From assembly GCA_028277405.1 (NCBI GenBank), contig JANQGH010000100.1:434001-498000 (forward strand): DNA of 64,000 nucleotides. The letters are read 5' to 3'. Below are positions 1 through 8,871 of this stretch, piece by piece. The notes beneath the pieces are model-generated. The model did no database searches and was not told the DNA's origin. It saw only the letters and a list, made by a program, of their open reading frames with translations. The position numbers were made by a program, and so were the translations under genes. Numbering within the stretch: position 1 is the stretch's first letter; every line of letters starts with the position of its first letter. The DNA is from Alphaproteobacteria bacterium (GTDB lineage Bacteria; Pseudomonadota; Alphaproteobacteria; DSM-16000; Inquilinaceae).

Positions 1-2
1 AA

Positions 3-1241
3 CAGGTCAACGCCTATTACGGCGGCAGTGACTGGAAGGATGTGCCCTCACCGCTCTTGTCGGGCAGTGCCGACAATGTCGTACCCACCTTGGAAAGCCA
101 CATTCTGGTGGACGAGACCGCGACCGGCCGTCGCCTGGTCGCCAACCCGTACTTCCACATGGTCGACACGGCGGGCAACCAGCTGCCCTACATCTCCGAG
201 ATCGACGAGCAATACGTGCCCGACGCGCAGGTGCGCAACCTGATGATCACATCGGGCGACGTCGACTATAAGGCCCAGGCGGTCTTCATCGACGACTTTC
301 CGCTCTATGTCGACAATGAGGAAGGTGGCAACTACACGGTTCACCTGGCGCAGGGCCTGGGCAACAACGTCTTCTACGGCTTCAACGTCACCCACCCGGA
401 CGAGGCGCTGCGCGAGGTTTTCTCCGACCTGCGTTTCCGCCAGGCCATGTCGCTGGCGCTGAACCGCGACGAGATCAATGAGCTGGTGTTCCTCGGTCAA
501 GGCACGCCCGCCCAGTCGACCCCGGCCGAGGCGGCGACCGTCGCCTTTGTCGGCGAAGACGATCTGAACGCCTTCATCGATTACGACCCGGAAGGCGCCA
601 TGGCCCTCTTGGACGAGATGGGCCTGGTCGACCAGAACGGCGACGGGCTGCGTGACCTGTCCAGCGGCGATCCGCTGGTGATCCGGCTGAACTATTCGAA
701 CCAGGGCTCGCCGGTTCGGCTGCACGAGCTGACGGCCGGCTATTGGAACGATGTCGGCGTTCGTGTCGACCTGCGCGAGGTGACGTCGGACGAATACCGG
801 GCGCAGGCCAACAACAACAATGCGGATGTTACGGCCTGGGCCAACGACAACATCTCCGGCCCGACGATCTCTCAAAGCGTCTTCCAGATGGTGCCGCCGT
901 TCGGCAACTTCTTCAATCCGGGCAATGGCTTCCAGTGGGCGACCTGGATGCTCACCGACGGTGAGGAAGGTTTGGAGCCGCCGGAAGACGCCATGCAGGT
1001 GGTGGACTTGGCCCAGGACTTCCTGCGCGTGCCGCTCGGCTCCGACGAGAGCAACGCGATTGGCGAGCAGATCGTCGACATCCATGTCGACAATCTCTGG
1101 AAGATCGGCACGGTCGGGAACATCCCGGTCCCGGTCATCCAGCACAACACGCTGGCCAACTTCATGCCGTTCACGGCCAACACGTACGACTTCTACCGCT
1201 CATACCCGTTCCGGCCGCAGCAATGGTACTTCACCGAGTAG
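3..1241 (+). CDS. ABC transporter substrate-binding protein, family 5 (5' end outside window)
   Basis: The reading frame is open from base 3 and has no start codon inside the window, so 412 C-terminal residues are seen; family 5 (OppA/DppA) proteins usually have 500-600, so roughly a quarter or more, including the signal peptide, is missing. The visible part has the family's conserved stretch FRQAMSLALNRDEI and the C-terminal domain typical of SBP_bac_5. It should bind the ligand in the periplasm and deliver it to the permeases encoded next. The GTG at 42 is internal, not a start. The downstream oligopeptide-type transport genes and phosphonate genes suggest a phosphonate-containing ligand, which is inference. 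Confidence 0.9.
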   Translation, partial: QVNAYYGGSDWKDVPSPLLSGSADNVVPTLESHILVDETATGRRLVANPYFHMVDTAGNQLPYISEIDEQYVPDAQVRNLMITSGDVDYKAQAVFIDDFPLYVDNEEGGNYTVHLAQGLGNNVFYGFNVTHPDEALREVFSDLRFRQAMSLALNRDEINELVFLGQGTPAQSTPAEAATVAFVGEDDLNAFIDYDPEGAMALLDEMGLVDQNGDGLRDLSSGDPLVIRLNYSNQGSPVRLHELTAGYWNDVGVRVDLREVTSDEYRAQANNNNADVTAWANDNISGPTISQSVFQMVPPFGNFFNPGNGFQWATWMLTDGEEGLEPPEDAMQVVDLAQDFLRVPLGSDESNAIGEQIVDIHVDNLWKIGTVGNIPVPVIQHNTLANFMPFTANTYDFYRSYPFRPQQWYFTE

Positions 1242-1255
1242 GGGGTTGTGCCGGG

Positions 1256-1286
1256 GCCCGTCCGCATTGACGTGCGGGCGGGCTTT
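1256..1286 (+). terminator. Intercistronic hairpin between binding-protein and permease genes
   Basis: An 11-bp stem (GCCCGTCCGCA at 1256-1266 with TGCGGGCGGGC at 1273-1283, one G-U pair) closes a 6-base loop and is followed by only three T. It lies 14 bases after the binding-protein stop. Such hairpins often act as partial terminators or mRNA stabilisers that keep binding-protein expression above that of the membrane subunits. The short T run argues against full termination. Confidence 0.45.
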
Positions 1287-1330
1287 CCGGCGTTGGTCGA
1301 TGTGATCCCCTGCGATAGGAAGCCACCTCG

Positions 1331-2326
1331 TTGCTGATCCTGGCGGTAAGACGACTGATCGGCGTGATCGTCACCTTGTTTTTGGTGTCGATCATGGTCT
1401 TCGCGATCATGGAGCTGCCGCCGGGCGACTACGCCGAACGCTATGCCTTTCGCAAATTCTCCGGCACCGGCGTTCAGGTCAGTGAGTCCGACATTCAGAG
1501 CATCCGCATCGATTTCGGCCTCGACCGGCCGGTCTACGAACGGTACCTGGACTGGATCGGCGGCATTGTCTTCGAGTTCGATTTCGGTCAGGCGTTCGCG
1601 TACGAAACCTCGGTCAACAACGTCATCGGCGATCGCGTCTTCCTGACCCTGGCGTTGCTGTTCGTGACGCTGATCCTGACCTATCTGCTGGCCATCCCCA
1701 TCGCCATCTACGCGGCCGTCCGACGACATTCGATCGCTGACTACTCGCTGACCGTTGTCAGCTATCTGGGCCTGGCGCTGCCCAACTTTATGCTGGCGCT
1801 GATCCTGCTTTATGTCGGCGTGACCGTCTTCGACCTCGATATCGGCGGCCTGTTTTCCGAGGAGTACGAGGACGCGCCGTGGAGCCTGGGCAAGGTTCTC
1901 GACCTGCTGGCCCACCTCGTCATCCCGGCCCTGGTCTTGGCCTGGTCGGCCACGGCGCTGCAATTGCAAACCGTGCGCTCGACCATGCTGGATGAGCTGA
2001 ACAAGCTGTCCGTGACCGCCGCCAGGGCGCGCGGCCTGTCCGAATGGCGACTGCTCCTGAAGTACCCGGCGCGCCTGGCGATCAACCCGGTCGTCAGCAC
2101 TATCGGCTTTGACGTCAATCGCATCTTTTCCGAACTGCCGATCGTTGCCCTGGTCCTGGGCCTGCCGGAACTGGGGCAGCTTCTCGTGCAGTCCTATCTC
2201 GACCTCGACATGTATGTCGCCGGCGCGATCCTCTTGATGCTGACCTTTTTCATCGTGCTGATGAACTTCGTCTCCGACCTGCTGCTGGCGGTGCTGGACC
2301 CACGGGTCCGGGCGCGGGAGGGCTAG
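1331..2326 (+). CDS. ABC transporter permease, OppB/DppB type
   Basis: Inner-membrane subunit of 331 residues. TM1 is at about residues 9-28, followed by the usual periplasmic stretch, then five more hydrophobic segments. The EAA-type loop that docks with the ATPase is at about 229-256 (SVTAARARGLSEW). The start is TTG at 1331 with an AGGAAG ribosome site 6-12 bases upstream; no better ATG is in frame. It sits between the binding-protein gene and the second permease, three bases from the latter, consistent with one transport operon. Confidence 0.9.
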   Translation: MLILAVRRLIGVIVTLFLVSIMVFAIMELPPGDYAERYAFRKFSGTGVQVSESDIQSIRIDFGLDRPVYERYLDWIGGIVFEFDFGQAFAYETSVNNVIGDRVFLTLALLFVTLILTYLLAIPIAIYAAVRRHSIADYSLTVVSYLGLALPNFMLALILLYVGVTVFDLDIGGLFSEEYEDAPWSLGKVLDLLAHLVIPALVLAWSATALQLQTVRSTMLDELNKLSVTAARARGLSEWRLLLKYPARLAINPVVSTIGFDVNRIFSELPIVALVLGLPELGQLLVQSYLDLDMYVAGAILLMLTFFIVLMNFVSDLLLAVLDPRVRAREG

Positions 2327-2329
2327 AGC

Positions 2330-3502
2330 GTGGCCAGCATCAACGGTACCGGCCCGGATCACCGACCAGCCCTCTCGCGCCGCGAACGGCGGGAAGAGAA
2401 GAAGCGGCTCAGCTATTACACGGCGTCGCAATGGCAGCTCGTCTGGTGGCGCTTTCGGCGGCACAAGGCGGCGATGGCCGGCGCCGTGGTGCTGCTGGCG
2501 ATCGCGATCAGCGGCATTTTCGCGGAGTTCTTCGCGCCCTACACACCGACGGAGCGCGACACCAGCTACGTCCAGGGCGCGCCGCAAATCCCGATGTTCT
2601 GGGACCAGAACGGCTTTTCGTTCCAGCCCTTCATCCACGGCACACGGACGGAGCGCGACCCCAGGACGCTGCGCCAGGTCTCGGTGCCGGACCCCGACAC
2701 CAGGATCTACATCCGGTTTTTCGTGCGCGGCGAGGCCTATGATTGGATGGGGCTGGTGCGCAGCGACCTGCATCTGTTCGGTGCCGCCGAGGGGCAGGTC
2801 CACCTGTTCGGCACCGACGATCTGGGCCGCGACGTGTTCTCGCGAACCCTGTACGCCTCGCGTACGTCACTATCGATCGGCTTTCTTGGTGTCATGGTGG
2901 CGTTCTTCATGGCGCTGATGATCGGCGGCATTGCCGGCTATTCCGGCGGTGCGGTCGATTACGGCATTCAACGGGTGACCGAGGTCATCCGGGTCATTCC
3001 GATCATCCCGCTCTATATGGGTTTGGCCGCCGCCTTCCCCAGCGACTGGACCAACACGCAGGTCTATTTCGCCATGTCGATGGTGTTCGGCCTGGTCGGC
3101 TGGCCAACCCTGGCGCGCCGCATCCGCGGTCATTTGCTGACCCAGCGCAACGAGGATTACGTACTGGCGGCGCGCCTGGCCGGCGCCAAGCCGCGACGGA
3201 TCATTTCCAAGCACTTGCTGCCCAGCTTCACCAGTTACATCATCGTCGATCTGGTGATCAGCTTCCCTTACATGATCCTGTCCGAAACCGCGCTCAGCTT
3301 CATCGGCCTTGGCCTGCGTCCGCCGACGGTGAGCTGGGGTGTGATGCTGCAGGACGCGCAGAACATCCGCACCATCGAACAGATGCCGTGGCTGTTCCTG
3401 CCCGCCGCCTTCGTGGTGATCGCGGTGCTGGCCTTCACGGTGCTGGGCGACGGGTTGCGGGACGCCGCCGACCCCTATTCGGTCAGCAAGGGCAGGGGCT
3501 GA
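2330..3502 (+). CDS. ABC transporter permease, OppC/DppC type, with long periplasmic insert
   Basis: Second membrane subunit, 390 residues, starting at GTG 2330 behind a GGGAGGG ribosome site. A basic cytoplasmic tail of about 45 residues precedes TM1; then about 100 residues of probable periplasmic sequence precede the conserved HLFGTDDLGRDVFSR motif, making it longer than standard DppC (about 300). The EAA loop is around residue 274 (EDYVLAARLAGA). The longer form is known from permeases paired with large binding proteins (YejE-like). Its stop overlaps the next start (ATGA). Confidence 0.88.
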   Translation: MASINGTGPDHRPALSRRERREEKKRLSYYTASQWQLVWWRFRRHKAAMAGAVVLLAIAISGIFAEFFAPYTPTERDTSYVQGAPQIPMFWDQNGFSFQPFIHGTRTERDPRTLRQVSVPDPDTRIYIRFFVRGEAYDWMGLVRSDLHLFGAAEGQVHLFGTDDLGRDVFSRTLYASRTSLSIGFLGVMVAFFMALMIGGIAGYSGGAVDYGIQRVTEVIRVIPIIPLYMGLAAAFPSDWTNTQVYFAMSMVFGLVGWPTLARRIRGHLLTQRNEDYVLAARLAGAKPRRIISKHLLPSFTSYIIVDLVISFPYMILSETALSFIGLGLRPPTVSWGVMLQDAQNIRTIEQMPWLFLPAAFVVIAVLAFTVLGDGLRDAADPYSVSKGRG

Positions 3503-4542
3503 TGGCAACCGCAGCGCATCGGATGGACGCCCCGGCGGCCCTGCCCGACGATCTTCTGCTGGCGGTCCGCGACTTGAAAATCGCGATCGGTACCGACGAA
3601 GGCCGGATTGTACCGGTGAACGGGGTCGATTTGACCTTAGGACACGGACGGACCTTGGGCCTGGTCGGCGAATCGGGCTCTGGCAAGAGCCTGTCGACCA
3701 AGGCCCTGATGCAGCTGCTGCCGAACACGGCGCAGATCCTTGACGGCTCGCACCTGCTGTTTCGCACCAAGCAGGGGTCGGTGGTCGATCTCGCCGGCTT
3801 CGCGCCGCGCGGCAAGCAGATTCGTGCCATCCGCGGCGGCGAGATCGCCATGATCTTTCAAGAGCCGATGGCCTCGTTCTCGCCGGTCTACACGATCGGC
3901 AATCAGATGATCGAGGCCATCCGGCTGCATCGCGGCTTTGACAAGAAGGCGGCGCGCGCGCTGGCGATCGACATGCTGGGCAAGGTCGGGCTTTCCAACC
4001 CGCGCCTGCGGGTCGACCAATACCCGCACGAGCTGTCAGGCGGCATGCGCCAGCGCGCCATGATCGCGATCGCGCTTGCGACCAACCCGTCGCTTCTGAT
4101 CGCCGACGAGCCGACCACCGCCCTGGACGTCACGACCCAGGCGCAAATCCTGGCGCTGATCCGCTCGCTTCAGGACGAGCTTGGCATGTCGGTCCTGTTC
4201 ATCACCCACGATATGGGGGTGATCGCCCAGGTCGCGGACGAGGTGGCGGTGATGTATATGGGCGAGGTGGTCGAGTATGGGCCGACGCGCGACGTGGTGC
4301 GCCATCCCCAGCACCCCTATACGCGCGGCCTGCTGGCGGCGATCCCGTCGATCGACCAGATCGGCGGCCGCCTGACGCCGATCGGCGGCGACCTGCCGTC
4401 GACGCGGCCGAGCGGCTGCCCTTTCCACACAAGATGCGACCAAGCGATTTCCGGCCGGTGCGATACGGTGCAGCCGGAATCAACCGCGCTTGGCCCATCC
4501 TGGTGGGCGCGCTGTCACCTGCTGGGCCAGGCGGCATCATGA
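3502..4542 (+). CDS. ABC transporter ATPase, OppD/DppD type
   Basis: Cytoplasmic ATPase, 346 residues. Walker A GESGSGKS is near residue 56, the signature LSGGMRQR near 178 and Walker B LLIADEPTTALD near 199-210. The C-terminal oligopeptide-transporter extension carries the GCPFHTRC cysteine motif near residue 305. I chose ATG 3502, which overlaps the permease stop as ATGA; an in-frame open stretch continues upstream but lies inside the permease gene. It should pair with the next ATPase as a heterodimer. Confidence 0.92.
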   Translation: MATAAHRMDAPAALPDDLLLAVRDLKIAIGTDEGRIVPVNGVDLTLGHGRTLGLVGESGSGKSLSTKALMQLLPNTAQILDGSHLLFRTKQGSVVDLAGFAPRGKQIRAIRGGEIAMIFQEPMASFSPVYTIGNQMIEAIRLHRGFDKKAARALAIDMLGKVGLSNPRLRVDQYPHELSGGMRQRAMIAIALATNPSLLIADEPTTALDVTTQAQILALIRSLQDELGMSVLFITHDMGVIAQVADEVAVMYMGEVVEYGPTRDVVRHPQHPYTRGLLAAIPSIDQIGGRLTPIGGDLPSTRPSGCPFHTRCDQAISGRCDTVQPESTALGPSWWARCHLLGQAAS

Positions 4543-5588
4543 CGGGGGCGCCCCTGATCGAGGTCGAGGACCTGAACGTCCATTTCCCCATCACGGCACG
4601 TGGGCTCATTCGACGCACAACGGGCCTGGTGCGCGCCGTCGACGGCGTCACCTTCACGATCCATCAGGGCGAGACTCTCGGCCTGGTCGGCGAAAGCGGA
4701 TCCGGCAAGACAACGGCCGGCAGGGCGATCCTGAAGGCCGTGCCGTTGAGCGGCGGCGAGATCCGCTTCCACAGGCCGGACGGCGTCGTCGATCTCGTCA
4801 CGCTCGGCGGCGAGCGGCTGCGCCGGTTCCGCCGCCACATGCAGCTGATCTTTCAGGACCCGTACGCGTCGCTGAACCCGCGCATGACCGTGCGCGACAT
4901 CATTGCCGAGCCGCTGGAGGTCAACAATCCGGGCCTCACCAAGGAAGAGATAAATGATCGGGTGCGCGAGACCGCCGCGCTTTGCCGGCTGAACCTGGAA
5001 CATCTGCGCCGCTTCCCGCACGCCTTTTCGGGCGGCCAGCGCCAGCGTATCTGCATCGCCCGCGCCCTGGTCTCGCGGCCGGATTTCGTTGTCTGCGACG
5101 AGTCGGTGTCCGCGCTCGACGTCTCCATCCAGGCCGACATCATCAATCTCTTGATGGATCTGCAGCAGCAGCTGGGGCTGACCTACCTGTTCATCGCCCA
5201 CGATCTGTCGGTCGTGGCGCAGATCTCGACCCGTGTCGCGGTCATGTATGTCGGGCGCCTGGTCGAACTGGCGCCGACCAAGTCGCTGTTTGCCCGGCCG
5301 ATGCACCCCTATACCCGCGCGCTGATGTCGGCGGTGCCGTCGATCGACCCGGACAAGGGTTTCGATCCGGAGGAGCTCGCCGGCGAGATTCCCAATCCGG
5401 CCAATCCGCCACCTGGCTGCCGCTTCAACACGCGATGCCCCTTTGCGCAAGAACGGTGCCGGTCGGACGTGCCGGAATGGCGCGAGATCGCGCCCGGTCA
5501 CCTCGTCGCCTGCCATTTCGCGGAGGAACTGGCGACGGACCCGCGACCTGCAAACTCCCCCGATAGCATCAGCGAGGCGCGTCCTTGA
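4539..5588 (+). CDS. ABC transporter ATPase, OppF/DppF type
   Basis: Second ATPase of the transporter, 349 residues. Walker A GESGSGKT is near residue 51, the signature FSGGQRQR near 163, Walker B VVCDESVSALD follows, and the C-terminal extension has GCRFNTRC. The chosen ATG 4539 overlaps the preceding stop as ATGA. The last codons overlap the TTG start of the FAD oxidoreductase gene, so import and the phosphonate enzymes appear to be translated as one unit. Confidence 0.92.
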   Translation: MTGAPLIEVEDLNVHFPITARGLIRRTTGLVRAVDGVTFTIHQGETLGLVGESGSGKTTAGRAILKAVPLSGGEIRFHRPDGVVDLVTLGGERLRRFRRHMQLIFQDPYASLNPRMTVRDIIAEPLEVNNPGLTKEEINDRVRETAALCRLNLEHLRRFPHAFSGGQRQRICIARALVSRPDFVVCDESVSALDVSIQADIINLLMDLQQQLGLTYLFIAHDLSVVAQISTRVAVMYVGRLVELAPTKSLFARPMHPYTRALMSAVPSIDPDKGFDPEELAGEIPNPANPPPGCRFNTRCPFAQERCRSDVPEWREIAPGHLVACHFAEELATDPRPANSPDSISEARP

Positions 5589-6739
5589 CCGAACGATATG
5601 ATTTGGCCGTAGTCGGCGCCGGCATCCTTGGCCTTGCCCATGCTCTGGCGGCGGCCAAGGCTGGGTTGCGGGTCATCGTCCTGGAGCGCGACCAGCGTGC
5701 CGTCGGCGCCTCGATCCGGAATTTCGGCTTCGTCACGGTGACTGGGCAACAGCGCGGTGAGTGCTATCGGCGCGCGATGCGCAGCCGGGACATCTGGGAC
5801 GCGGTCGCCGCCGAAGCCGGCATCCCCGTGATTCATCGGGGGCTGGCGCTTGCCGCGCATGGTGACGACAGCCTGGCCGTTCTGGAGGCATTTGTCGCGG
5901 ACGCGGAGATGGGGCCGGGGTGCGAACTGCTCGGCCCCGATGCCGCTCTGCAACGGCTGCCGATGCTGAAAGCCGATCGGCTGCGCGGCGTGCTGTGGAG
6001 TCCGCACGAACGGCGCGTCGATCCCCGCCAGGCGATCACGATCCTGACCCGCTATCTTGAGGAGGCCCATGGGGTCGTGTTCCGGTTCGGCGTCAACGTG
6101 GTGAGTGTCAGCCCGCCGACTTTGGAGACTCAGTTCGGCAGCGTTCACGCCGATCGGATCGCGGTATGCCCCGGCGCGGATTTTGGCGGACCGCTGGCCG
6201 ACCGCATCGCCGCGCTGGGCCTGACCAAGTGCAAGCTGCATATGCTGCGACTGGCATCGCCCGGATGGCGGCTGCCCGCGAGCATCATGTCGGAGACCAG
6301 CCTGCCGCGCTATCTCGGCTATGCGGAGCTGCCCGCCGCCCAGCCGGTGAAGGAGCGCATTGCGCGAGACCGGCCCGACCTGGTGGCGCACGGCATTCAC
6401 CTGATCGTCACCCAGGACGCGGACGGCAGCCTGGTCGTCGGCGACTCACACCATTACGGCGATCCGCCCGACCCGTTCGTCAGCGAGGCCGTCGACGATC
6501 TGATCATCGAGTTGGCGCGCGAGACGATCGACCTGCCCGAGATCAAGGTGGTCGAGCGCTGGACAGGGGTCTATGCGAGCGCCGAAAATGCCCTGGCCAT
6601 CATCGACCGCCCGTCGGACCGCATGCGCCTGGCGCTGGTGACCAGCGGGACGGGGATGAGCACCGCCTTTGCGATCGGCGAGGAAGTCGTCGACGAGCTT
6701 TTCGACACCGGCATGGCGACATCCGCCAGAACCGCCTGA
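5585..6739 (+). CDS. FAD-dependent amine oxidoreductase, phosphonate-associated (TIGR03364-like)
   Basis: 384 residues of the DAO (D-amino-acid oxidase) fold. The FAD-binding GAGILGLAHA glycine motif is at residues 10-19, with LERD ending the second strand near 33-36, then the family's RNFGFV stretch. Oxidoreductases of this clade are known to neighbour phosphonatase genes and have been reported to oxidise 2-aminoethylphosphonate or its N-alkyl forms to phosphonoacetaldehyde, the substrate of the next gene product. The start is TTG 5585, overlapping the ATPase stop (TTGA). Assignment to the phosphonate clade rests mainly on adjacency to phnX; a generic glycine oxidase role is the alternative. 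Confidence 0.78.
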   Translation: MTERYDLAVVGAGILGLAHALAAAKAGLRVIVLERDQRAVGASIRNFGFVTVTGQQRGECYRRAMRSRDIWDAVAAEAGIPVIHRGLALAAHGDDSLAVLEAFVADAEMGPGCELLGPDAALQRLPMLKADRLRGVLWSPHERRVDPRQAITILTRYLEEAHGVVFRFGVNVVSVSPPTLETQFGSVHADRIAVCPGADFGGPLADRIAALGLTKCKLHMLRLASPGWRLPASIMSETSLPRYLGYAELPAAQPVKERIARDRPDLVAHGIHLIVTQDADGSLVVGDSHHYGDPPDPFVSEAVDDLIIELARETIDLPEIKVVERWTGVYASAENALAIIDRPSDRMRLALVTSGTGMSTAFAIGEEVVDELFDTGMATSARTA

Positions 6740-6762
6740 CACAGAAGGAACTTAGCAAGACC

Positions 6763-7572
6763 ATGAGATATGATCAGATCAAGGCGGTGATCTTCGACTG
6801 GGCCGGCACCGTCGTCGATTTCGGCAGCCGCGCGCCGATGGGCGCCTTCGTCGAGGCGTTCAAGTCGTTCGATGTGGAGATCACGGTGGCCGAGGCCCGC
6901 GCGCCCATGGGCTTGCCCAAGCGCGACCATATCGCCGCGATCATGGCGGACGAACGGGTCGCGGCGGCCTGGCGCGATCGCCATGGCAACCCGCCGTCGG
7001 ATGCCGACATCGATGCAGTCTACGACGTCTTCGTGCCGCTGAACGTAAAGGTCGTTACCGACTATGCGGACCTGATCCCAGGTGCTGCCGACATGGCGAC
7101 AACACTGCGCGCACAGGGCATCAAGATCGGCTCCACCACCGGCTATACGCGCGAGATCATGGAACGCTTGATGCCGGTCGCCGCCGAGCAGGGCTTCACG
7201 CCCGACACGCTGGTCTGCACCGGCGACCTGCCGCAGGGCCGTCCGACGCCCTTCAACATCTACAAGACCCTGCTTGACCTCCAGGTCCACCCGGCCTGGC
7301 GATGCGTGAAGGTGGACGACACCGTGCCGGGAATTGCGGAGGGTGTCGCGGCCGGCTGCTGGGTCGTGGGCGTCGCGCTGTCGGGCAACGGCGTCGGGCT
7401 GTCGTTGGACGAACTGCTGGACGCCGATGAAGACGAGGTCGAGGAGCTCAGCAGCCGTGCCGCCGACGAGTTGCTGGCGGCCGGCGCGCATCTGATCATC
7501 GATACGGTGGCCGATCTGCCGTCGGCCCTGGCCGAGATCCAGGGCTGTCTGCTGCGCGGCGAGCGGCCGTGA
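6763..7572 (+). CDS. phnX: Phosphonoacetaldehyde hydrolase (phosphonatase)
   Basis: HAD-superfamily enzyme, 269 residues, that hydrolyses the C-P bond of phosphonoacetaldehyde to acetaldehyde and phosphate. The nucleophile motif FDWAGTVVD places Asp12 as expected, and the cap-domain motif PMGLPKRDHI places the Schiff-base lysine at residue 53, the same position as in Bacillus cereus PhnX. GIKIGSTTGYTREIM and VDDTVPGIAEG supply the later HAD motifs. Start ATG 6763 has AAGGAA upstream. It follows the FAD oxidoreductase by 23 bases and overlaps the next gene (GTGA). Confidence 0.93.
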   Translation: MRYDQIKAVIFDWAGTVVDFGSRAPMGAFVEAFKSFDVEITVAEARAPMGLPKRDHIAAIMADERVAAAWRDRHGNPPSDADIDAVYDVFVPLNVKVVTDYADLIPGAADMATTLRAQGIKIGSTTGYTREIMERLMPVAAEQGFTPDTLVCTGDLPQGRPTPFNIYKTLLDLQVHPAWRCVKVDDTVPGIAEGVAAGCWVVGVALSGNGVGLSLDELLDADEDEVEELSSRAADELLAAGAHLIIDTVADLPSALAEIQGCLLRGERP

Positions 7573-8123
7573 TCGCGACGATCCCGCCCTATCGCTGGGA
7601 CGATCTGCGCGGCGAGATCGCCACCCTCTACGAAACGCACGGCCAGGACCATTACGGCGAAGGCGTCAGCCAGCTCGAACACGCCTCGCAAGCCGCCCAG
7701 CTTGCCATCGACGCGAGCGCCGGGCCGACCCTGATCGCGGCGGCCTTCCTGCACGACATCGGCCACCTGTTGGACAAGGGCGCCGACCCGTCAAGCGCAG
7801 GCGACAGCGACCGTTACCACGAGCGTATCGGTGCAGGATGGATTGCGAAGAGATTCGGCGACGCGATGGCGGCACCCATCGCGGCCCACGTCGAGGCGAA
7901 GCGCTATCTCTGCGCGATCGAGCGGGGATATGAGGCGACACTGTCCGATGCGTCACGCAATAGCCTGGCCTTGCAGGGCGGCCCGATGAACGAGGCCGAG
8001 GCCCAATCCTTCGCCGACCAACCCGGCGCCGCCGACGCGGTCATGCTAAGACGATGGGACGATGCCGCCAAGGTGCCTGGCGCGCTGCCCATCACCGTCG
8101 AGCAACTTCTTGAGCTGATCTGA
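7569..8123 (+). CDS. phnZ: PhnZ-like HD-domain phosphonate oxygenase
   Basis: 184 residues, GTG start overlapping the phnX stop. The HD-fold ligand set is present: His38, His62-Asp63, His66, His84, His107 and Asp164, with Lys111 in HVEAKRYL, matching PhnZ ligands by spacing. PhnZ is a mixed-valence di-iron oxygenase that cleaves 1-hydroxy-2-aminoethylphosphonate to glycine and phosphate. The substrate-lid region reads HYGEGVSQLEH; Glu31 is kept, but the position I align with PhnZ Tyr24 is His28, with a tyrosine one residue later. No PhnY hydroxylase gene is nearby, so the real substrate is open. Confidence 0.8.
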   Translation: MIATIPPYRWDDLRGEIATLYETHGQDHYGEGVSQLEHASQAAQLAIDASAGPTLIAAAFLHDIGHLLDKGADPSSAGDSDRYHERIGAGWIAKRFGDAMAAPIAAHVEAKRYLCAIERGYEATLSDASRNSLALQGGPMNEAEAQSFADQPGAADAVMLRRWDDAAKVPGALPITVEQLLELI

Positions 8124-8181
8124 CGGTCGCGAGGTCGCCCTTATCGCTTTTCGGCGATGCCGGACGGCCCGCCGCGGTTAC

Positions 8182-8817
8182 TCAGTCGGCTTCCTGGACC
8201 CTGGCCAAATAGGCGACCACATCGGTCTCGCCGACCACGTCGCCGTACTTGGCGTTCATGTCGAAGAGGTTGGCTTCGTGCGGCCCCTCATGCCGGTCGC
8301 CACAGGCCTCGCGCACGATGATCGGAATGAAACCGCTGGAGCAGGCGTCGGTGCAGGTGGCGCGCACGCAGCCGCTGGTGGTTACGCCCGTGATGATCAG
8401 CGTGTCGATGCCGTTCGCGGTCAGGGTCGCGGCCAGGGAGGTGCCGAAGAAGGCGCTGGGGTACTGCTTGGAGATGACCAGTTCATCGTCGTTTGGCACC
8501 AGCCCGGCGGGCCAGGCGCCCATCGGATTTCCGGCGGTCAACTGGCTCAACGGCAACACCTTTTCAAAGAAGCGGCCGCCATCGATGCCCGACTTGTGAT
8601 AGACCACGTTGGTGTAAATCACGGGAATCTCTGCCCGTCTGGCGGCGTCGCGCACGCGTAGCGCGGCTGCCAGCGTATCGTCGACATCGGCGTAAAGCGG
8701 ACATTCGGGGTCAAAATAGGCCTCGACGAAATCCACCAGAATCAGCGCTGGGCTTCGGCCAAAGCCGAGCGCATTGGCATAGGCCCGCCTATAGTTTTCC
8801 TGCAGATCTTCAGCCAT
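8182..8817 (-). CDS. Isochorismatase-family amidohydrolase (N-carbamoylsarcosine amidase-like)
   Basis: 211 residues of the cysteine-hydrolase (isochorismatase) fold. The triad is visible: Asp29 in LILVDFVEAYF, Lys117 in VISKQYPSAFFGT and nucleophile Cys150 in GVTTSGCVRAT. The family includes N-carbamoylsarcosine amidase and maleamate amidase; the EANLFDMNAKYGDV tail fits these. Start ATG at 8817 is chosen over upstream extension because GGAGAAGG lies just before it. It is transcribed away from a GntR gene across a shared control region, and a paralogue of equal length is at 18891. Substrate is not proven. Confidence 0.85.
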   Translation of the reverse strand: MAEDLQENYRRAYANALGFGRSPALILVDFVEAYFDPECPLYADVDDTLAAALRVRDAARRAEIPVIYTNVVYHKSGIDGGRFFEKVLPLSQLTAGNPMGAWPAGLVPNDDELVISKQYPSAFFGTSLAATLTANGIDTLIITGVTTSGCVRATCTDACSSGFIPIIVREACGDRHEGPHEANLFDMNAKYGDVVGETDVVAYLARVQEAD

Positions 8818-8871
8818 GCCTTCTCCAAGCCGGGTGCGCGCCCGTGGACGCGATGGGTAAAACGAATATGA

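Noticed and set aside
300..1100. ATGTCGACAAT-like matches inside the first binding-protein gene
   Set aside because: GTCGAC is frequent in this GC-rich coding DNA (Val-Asp codons). These copies lack the TTGACA partner and lie in a reading frame.
48..1145. Long open frame antisense to the first binding-protein gene
   Set aside because: It is a GC-rich antisense shadow: arginine/valine/histidine-rich, without domain features, opposite a well-supported gene. The same applies to many long antisense frames in the window.
8124..8181. Possible bidirectional terminator between the PhnZ-like gene and the convergent hydrolase
   Set aside because: Only a 5-bp stem (ATCGC/GCGAT) without a clear T run is present.
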